Shown piece after piece: positions 59,301 to 64,000 of a DNA stretch of 64,000 nt. The DNA comes from DASSUW01 sp963844405. GTDB lineage: Bacteria > Actinomycetota > Thermoleophilia > Solirubrobacterales > Solirubrobacteraceae. Each line of letters opens with the position of its first letter. Position 1 is the stretch's first letter. The DNA is taken from assembly GCA_963844405.1 (NCBI GenBank), contig CAWJNZ010000007.1, forward strand, positions 1,302,001 through 1,366,000. The letters run 5' to 3'. Under the pieces are notes generated by a model that worked only from the letters and a program-made list of their open reading frames with translations, was not told where the DNA came from and did no database searches. The position numbers were made by a program, and so were the translations under genes.

Positions 59301-60304
59301 CGGCGGCCGTCCACGTTCTCGACGTGGGCCATGGCAACAGCGCGATCGCGCTGGGCGACGGCTGGACCGTACTTGTCGACGCAGCACCCAGTCCGGCGGT
59401 GCTCGAGGCGCTCGAGCACCTCGGCGTGCGTCGGCTTGACCGGGTCGTCATCTCGCACCGCGACGCCGATCACGCGCGCGGCATCGTCCCAGTCCTGGCC
59501 CGAGACGAGCTCGAGATCGACACGGTGTTCATCTCGGCCGACGCCGCCAAGGACCCGACGGCGCCGGACACGGCCCTGTTGCTCGCCGCACTGGGGGACG
59601 CCAAGACCACGGGCCGCTGCGTAGTCAGCCGCGACCTCGACGAGGCGCTGCCGCCGGGCCGGCTCAGCGGCGGCGGCCTCGCCATCGACGTGCTCGCGCC
59701 GACGTTCGCGACCGCGATGACCGGTCCGCGCGGCAAGAGTCCGGCGGGGGGTGTGATGACCAGCAACACCGTCTCGGCGGTGCTGCGCTTGACCCTCCCG
59801 AGCGGTATCCGTGTCTTGCTGCCCGGCGACATCGACGACATCGCGCTCAGGGAGCTTCTGGAGCGAGGAATCGACCTTGAGGCGGACATCTTGGTCTTCC
59901 CCCACCACGGGTCTCAGAGCGCCGTCGCCGACGAGCGCGCTTTCGCGTCGGCGGTGATGCAGGCGGTCCGCCCGAGCACCGTGCTGTTCTCGATCGGGCG
60001 TACCGCCCGAACACGGCCCTCCGAGGCGATCGTGCGCGGCGTTCTCGACTTCGACCCCGACGTGCACGTGGCTTGCACCCAGCTGTCGAGAGGCTGCTTG
60101 CCCGCCGACGGTGGGCTGCCCGCCGACTCGGCGGTGCTGGGGCACCTCACGAACCTCCCGGGGGCGGGAGCAACGCGTTGCCGTTCGTGCGCCGGTTCCT
60201 TCACCGTCGGCGGCGCGGGCGTGGAAGGGCCCGACATGGGTGCGCATCAGGCGTACATCGACGCCGTCGCGACTCAGCCGATGTGCCGGCGGCTGCGGAA
60301 CTAG
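59297..60304 (+). CDS. ComEC-like metallo-beta-lactamase-fold hydrolase
   Basis: A 335-aa soluble MBL-fold enzyme. Zinc motifs: VLDVGHGNSAI at the start, SHRDADHARG (54-59, HxDxDH), VLLPGDIDD and VFPHHGSQS, matching the C-terminal nuclease-like domain of ComEC/Rec2 but without its membrane part. The C-terminal 80 residues have a Cys cluster (ACTQLSRGC and RCRSCAGSF), perhaps an extra zinc site. As last gene of the operon it is the likely effector, cutting nucleic acid, nucleotide or lipid; the substrate is not known. Confidence 0.87.
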   Translation: MTAAVHVLDVGHGNSAIALGDGWTVLVDAAPSPAVLEALEHLGVRRLDRVVISHRDADHARGIVPVLARDELEIDTVFISADAAKDPTAPDTALLLAALGDAKTTGRCVVSRDLDEALPPGRLSGGGLAIDVLAPTFATAMTGPRGKSPAGGVMTSNTVSAVLRLTLPSGIRVLLPGDIDDIALRELLERGIDLEADILVFPHHGSQSAVADERAFASAVMQAVRPSTVLFSIGRTARTRPSEAIVRGVLDFDPDVHVACTQLSRGCLPADGGLPADSAVLGHLTNLPGAGATRCRSCAGSFTVGGAGVEGPDMGAHQAYIDAVATQPMCRRLRN

Positions 60305-60354
60305 GTAGCCGCCCTGCAACTTCGGATCACCAGCCGGCCGATCGGAGATCCGGG

Positions 60355-60567
60355 CTATAGGTCCTCTTCGTCGCCCTTCGACGGGTAGTTCGTCTCGGGC
60401 TGCGGGCCGTCTTCCGCCGCGTCCGGATCGCCGGCGGCGCCGGGGACGCTCGAGTCGGCCTTCTTGCGGTCCCAGTCGTCGCGGGCGTCGGAGATATCGT
60501 CCTCGAGCTTGTCCGAGCGCTCGTCCATCTCGTCGAGCTCGCGCTCGAGGTCACGTTCTTCGGTCAT
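60355..60567 (-). CDS. Small acidic protein
   Basis: A 70-aa, highly charged, probably helical then disordered protein: ERDLERELDEMDERSDKLEDD forms a predicted coiled coil and PQPETNYPSKGDEEDL ends it. No function recognised. Such short acidic proteins recur in these genomes. 11 nt upstream is the stop codon of another small charged protein, so the two are likely cotranscribed. Confidence 0.65.
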   Translation of the reverse strand: MTEERDLERELDEMDERSDKLEDDISDARDDWDRKKADSSVPGAAGDPDAAEDGPQPETNYPSKGDEEDL

Positions 60568-60578
60568 CGCCCGTCGTC

Positions 60579-60767
60579 CTACCCGTCCGCCTCGTCCTCC
60601 GATCGCGCACGCTCCTCGAGCTTGCGCTTGAGGTACGCCGCCCGGTCGGCGCGCCGCTCATGCGTGCGCTCCTCGGCGCCCTCGGTGGCCTCGTCCGCCT
60701 GGTCGCGCTCCTTGCGCTCGCGCTGGAGCTGCTCGAGCTGCAGCTCCTCGGTCTTCGGATCGGGCAT
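60579..60767 (-). CDS. Small charged coiled-coil protein
   Basis: A 62-aa protein starting at ATG 60767. QLEQLQRERKERDQADE and ADRAAYLKRKLEERARSEDE form charged helices likely to make a coiled coil. No known domain; function unknown. Together with the downstream 70-aa acidic protein it separates the acquired cassette from the flagellar-type genes. Confidence 0.6.
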   Translation of the reverse strand: MPDPKTEELQLEQLQRERKERDQADEATEGAEERTHERRADRAAYLKRKLEERARSEDEADG

Positions 60768-60786
60768 CTGCCCGCGAAGACTACGC

Positions 60787-61393
60787 TCAGCCGAGGCGCA
60801 CGTAGCCGACGGCGCCGCCGCCGTCGGACCCGTAGGTGCGCCGGGACGACCATGTTCGAGGAGTTGCCCTCGATGGTGTTGATCGCGCCGTCGGCGCCGA
60901 CCGACTCGACGATGCCGATGTGCTCGTCCCAGACGATCAGGTCGCCGGGCTGCGGCGTCGAGCCGGCGGGCAGCGCCTTGCCGGTGCGCTCGCCCCACGC
61001 CATACACGTCGTCGACGCGGCCGTAGCCCTGCCCGCTGTCGCCGATCGGCACGCCGGCCTGGCGGGCGGCCCAGGAGACGAAGTAGGCGCACCACGGGCC
61101 GACGCCGGAGCCGGCGGTGGCCTGGCGGTACTGGGCGATGCGCGGCGAGTCGTTGGAGCCGGGCGGCTGCTCGGCCTGGCCGACCTCCGGCCGCACCGCG
61201 GTCGAGGATCGCCTGGCCGGCGGCCGTGCCGCCGGGCGCCACGGGCGCGGCGGCGGTCGTCGGCGGCGGCGCCCTGCAGGGCGGAGGCGAACGCGGTCGC
61301 CGTCGTCGCCGGCGCCGGCGTGGCCACGGGCGGCGGCGGCGCGAGCAGCGACTGCAGCTGCGCGATGCGGCTGAGCGTGGCCTCGAGGCTCAT
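60787..61393 (-). pseudogene. CHAP-domain peptidoglycan hydrolase, frameshifted
   Basis: Starts SLEATLSRIAQLQSLLAPPPP at 61393 and ends GYVRLG-stop at 60787, but at least three frame changes are needed between. Recoverable pieces are SPRIAQYRQATAGSG, VGPWCAYFVSWAARQAGVP (catalytic Cys), GKALPAGSTPQPGDLIVWDE and HIGIVESVGADGAINTIEGN (catalytic His), in the order of a CHAP amidase. The N-terminal helix resembles wall hydrolases encoded in actinobacterial flagellar loci, a possible FlgJ substitute. Well-preserved motifs suggest sequence error rather than decay. Confidence 0.7.
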
Positions 61394-61401
61394 GGCGTGC
61401 G

Positions 61402-63270
61402 TCAGGCGGCGAGAGCGGGCGAAGCGACCTCGCGCAGCACGTCCACCCACTGCTGCGCGGCCACCTGGGCGCTGCGGTGCTCGGTGACGTACGCCTTGGC
61501 GGCGGCGCCCACGCGCAGGCGCAGGTCGCGGTCGTCGACCAGCTCGCGCACGCAGCTCGCCCATCTCGGCCGGCGTCGAGGCATGGAAGCCCGTGACGCC
61601 GTGCTCGATGTCGGGGTACACGACCGGGTCGGCGACCAGCGGGATGTCCGAGGGCGCTCGCCTCGAGCCAGCGCAGGTCGCTCTTGCCGCGGTAGAAGCT
61701 GCTGTCGCCGGCCGGGGCCAGCGCGATGTCGATACAGCGTCATCGACGCGGGGTAGGTGTCGAGCGCGGCGCAAGGGGACGGCGACGGCGCGACGCTCGG
61801 GCCGAACTCCGGCTGCAGATCCTGGCGCGAAGCGCTGGCCGACGCTGACGAAGTGCGCGTCGTCGCGCTGCGCGCATGACGTCCGTGACCTCGGCGATCC
61901 ACGGCAGCACGCCGTTGCTTGTGGCCGGTCGCGCCCGGCCCAGCCGATGCCGACGTAGTCGCGCTCGGGCGTCGTCAGCGCGTAGCGCTTGAGGTCGATC
62001 CCGTTGCGGCACACGTAGGTCCGCGGGTTGAGCGACACGTAGCGCTCGGCGAGCCACGGCGTCGAGCAGATGATGCCGTCGACGGCCCGCATGCAGAGCT
62101 CGAATTCCTCGACCGCCTTGCGGCCGAACATCTGGCTGAAGTCGTGGTCGCGTCTTGCGCGATGCCGCGCAGCCAGTCGTCGACTCGGCGAGGACGACGA
62201 CGCCGCGGCGCCTGCCAGTCGCGGATCGCGCTCGAGCCAGCCGGCGCCGCGCGGCTGCTGGACGACGACGACCTCGTAGTCGGTGACGTCCTCGATCGAC
62301 AGCGCGCGCTCGATGCGGCCATAGACGAAGTGGGCGTTGCGGCGGCTCGCCGACGTAGCAGGTCCAGTCGGCGCCCAGCGCGAGGGCGGGCAGCGCGCAG
62401 CGGTACCAGGCGACGGCGTTGTTGCCGCGCGACATGAAGAGCGTCTTCGGAATCTCGGTCACAGCGTCTCCGGGACCCAGCGGCGACAGGTCGTCGGTGC
62501 CCCAGCATGCTGCATGCGGGCGCGTGGACTCGCGGGTCCAGCGCTCGATCTCGGGGGTCGGCCTTGCGGCGGAAGAGCTTCTCGCGGTGCGATGGCGAGC
62601 GACGGACGGCTCGTAGATGCAGTCGAGGCCGGCCTCGAACACCCGCAGGCAGTAGTCGAGGTCCTCGAAGCAGATGCGGTAGCCCTCGTCGTAGAGGCCG
62701 ATCTGCTCGAGCGTCTCGCAGCGGATGAGCTGGAGCGCGGCGGTCACGGGGCAGCGGGTCGGGAGTGAGCGCCTCGGGCAGGTCGGCGGGCCCGAAGTGG
62801 AAGCGGTGCAGCCAGTCGCGGTGCAGCAGCGAGAAGAAGATGCCGGCGTGCTGGATGAGGCCGTTGGGGTAGAGCAGGCGGGCGCCGACCACGGCGGCCG
62901 GGCGGCCCTCCGTGTCGGTGCGCGCTCGCGCATGCGGTCGAGCCAGCCGGGCTCGAGGAACTCGATGTCGGCGTTGACGAGGACGGCGTCGCGGCCCATG
63001 TGCGAGCGCGAGCTCGAGGCCGACGTTGACGGTCGCGGAGAAGCCGGAGTTCTCGTCGTTGGAGACGATGAGCCGACGCCGAGCTCCTCGCAGGCGAGCT
63101 CGAGCCGGCCACGAGCTCGGGGCGGGGCTCGCGTCGTCGACGCACGAGGACGTCGGCGTCGGGCGCCGTGGCCTGCAGGGAGACGAGGCAGCGCAGCGAG
63201 GACGTCGAGCTCGTCGCGCGCTGCGCATGAACGCGGGAATGACGCAGAGCGTGGGACGGATGGTGCTCAC
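61402..63270 (-). pseudogene. Two-domain glycosyltransferase (GT2 plus GT4-like), frameshifted
   Basis: Starts at GTG 63270 (STIRPTLCVIPAF) and ends ASPALAA-stop at 61402, about 620 codons if repaired. Pieces in three frames: SNDENSGFSATVNVGLELAL, DAVLVNADIEFLEPGWLDRM, GARLLYPNGLIQHAGIFFSL and CFEDLDYCLRVFEAGLDCIY form a GT2 domain; then RGNNAVAWYRCALPALALG, FELCMRAVDGIICSTPWLAE, CRNGIDLKRYAL and IPLVADPVVYPDIEHGVTGF form a GT-B domain. Many small shifts are required. Directly downstream of flagellin, so flagellin glycosylation is the likely job. Confidence 0.72.
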
Positions 63271-63306
63271 GTCCCGTTATTCGGCAGCGCGCCGGCGGGC
63301 CTTTAA

Positions 63307-63342
63307 CGACGACGGGCGGCCCATGAAGGCCGCCCGCCGTCG
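63307..63342 (-). terminator. Flagellin terminator hairpin
   Basis: A 15-position stem with one mismatch: cgacgacgggcggcc (63307-63321) with ggccgcccgccgtcg (63328-63342), 6-nt loop catgaa. On the minus strand it follows the flagellin gene and is followed by ttaaag. A strong terminator suits a highly expressed gene. Confidence 0.85.
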
Positions 63343-63374
63343 ATCCGTCCCTCGGTGGGGTTATGTGGTGCCTG

Positions 63375-64000
63375 TCAGTTCCGCGAGTGCCGATGCGCAG
63401 GAGCGACAGGACGCCCTGCGGGGCCTGGTTGGCCTGCGCGAGCATGCTCGTGCCGGCCTGCTGCAGGATCTGGAGCTTCGTGAAGTTGACCATCTCCGTG
63501 GCCATGTCCACGTCGCGGATCCGGCTCTCCGACGCCACCAGGTTCTCCTGGTACGTGGCGAGGTTGTTAAGGCGGTGCTCGAGGCGGTTCTGCACCGCGC
63601 CGAACGTCGAACGCGCGTTCGACACGTTCTTGATCATCGTGTCGATGTCGTCGAGCGAGCCTCGAACGCGGCGCCGGACAGGCGTCGGCGTCGTAGGCGC
63701 GACGCCGAGCCGACGTCGATGAGCTCGTCGCGACCGCCGGCGCTGGCCGACGATGGCCCGACAGCGTGGCCGTGGTCAGCGCGATCGTGTCGGCCGAGTT
63801 GGCGCCGACCTTGAACGTGGAGCCCGACCGGTCAGCAGCTTGATGCCGTTGAACTCGGTCTTGCGTGGTGATGTCGCTGATCTCCTTGCCGAGCTGCTGG
63901 ACCTCGGCCGACGATGGCCTTCTTGTCGCTCGGTCGTCGAGGGTGCCGTTCGAGTACTGGACCTTCAGGTCACGGACACGCTGCAGCATCGAGTGCACCT
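63375..64000 (-). pseudogene. fliC: Flagellin, partial (5' end outside window), frameshifted
   Basis: The gene enters from the right edge. Middle part: HSMLQRVRDLKVQYSNGTLDD, then QQLGKEISDITT, GSTFKVGANSADTIALTTAT. C-terminal D0/D1 part: NVSNARSTFGAVQNRLEHRL, NLATYQENLVASESRIRDVD and MATEMVNFTKLQILQQAGTS, ending LAQANQAPQGVLSLLR, all classic flagellin. At least five small indels separate the segments and the natural stop is only reached after another shift (tga at 63375-63377 in the next frame). The N-terminal D0 domain is beyond the window. Confidence 0.85.

Noticed and set aside
51464..60354. A phage or ICE integrase for the island
   Set aside because: No tyrosine or serine recombinase motifs; the only recombinase is the IS3-type transposase.

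Overview
The window is very GC-rich DNA with dense, often 4-nt-overlapping genes, many GTG starts and few spacers. The gene types (F420-type reductase, CHRD and DUF3105 proteins, paired acyl-CoA dehydrogenases, MprA-like two-component system, small acidic proteins, flagellin) suggest a flagellated actinobacterium, most likely of the Thermoleophilia/Solirubrobacterales group. That placement is an inference from gene content, not a phylogeny.

Layout. 0-29 kb is mostly housekeeping and catabolism: two acyl-CoA dehydrogenases and a histone-deacetylase-like hydrolase; two tRNA-Ala genes (UGC and CGC); a diguanylate cyclase; a lone oligopeptide permease beside a decayed SMP-30-like gene; a six-gene leftward operon (response regulator, histidine kinase, Cys-repeat lipoprotein, membrane-fusion protein, ABC ATPase, ABC permease; 19.6 to 14.2 kb); a lytic transglycosylase, a haloalkane-dehalogenase-like enzyme, SDR and GNAT genes; and a CsoR copper sensor divergent from a DUF3105 protein with a GC-rich palindrome between them. 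29-50 kb is a surface-polysaccharide locus: priming sugar transferase, glycosyltransferases, CapD/WbpM-type dehydratase, two DegT-type aminotransferases, sugar epimerase, formyltransferase, asparagine synthase, LytR_C protein, DedA and UppP. Together these would make and export a glycan carrying amino sugars, probably N-formylated and/or amidated. purM closes this block.

51.5-60.3 kb looks like an acquired island. It holds a transposase remnant, an IS3-type element with matching terminal repeats, a tRNA-like fragment, a structured inverted repeat, a HEPN-like protein gene, and then a tightly coupled four-gene operon: N6-adenine DNA methyltransferase, a protein with two GHKL ATPase modules (Hsp90/MORC-like plus histidine-kinase-like), a receiver-like protein lacking the conserved lysine, and a ComEC-like metallo-beta-lactamase-fold hydrolase. 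I do not recognise this combination as a named system; it is the best candidate here for an undescribed defence or conflict system.

60.4-64 kb returns to chromosomal genes on the minus strand: two small acidic proteins, a CHAP-type hydrolase, a two-domain glycosyltransferase and the 3' part of a flagellin. The last three are each broken by several small frameshifts in otherwise well-conserved reading, which looks more like indel-rich contig-end sequence than biology. A similar single-base shift breaks the ABC ATPase at 15.95 kb.
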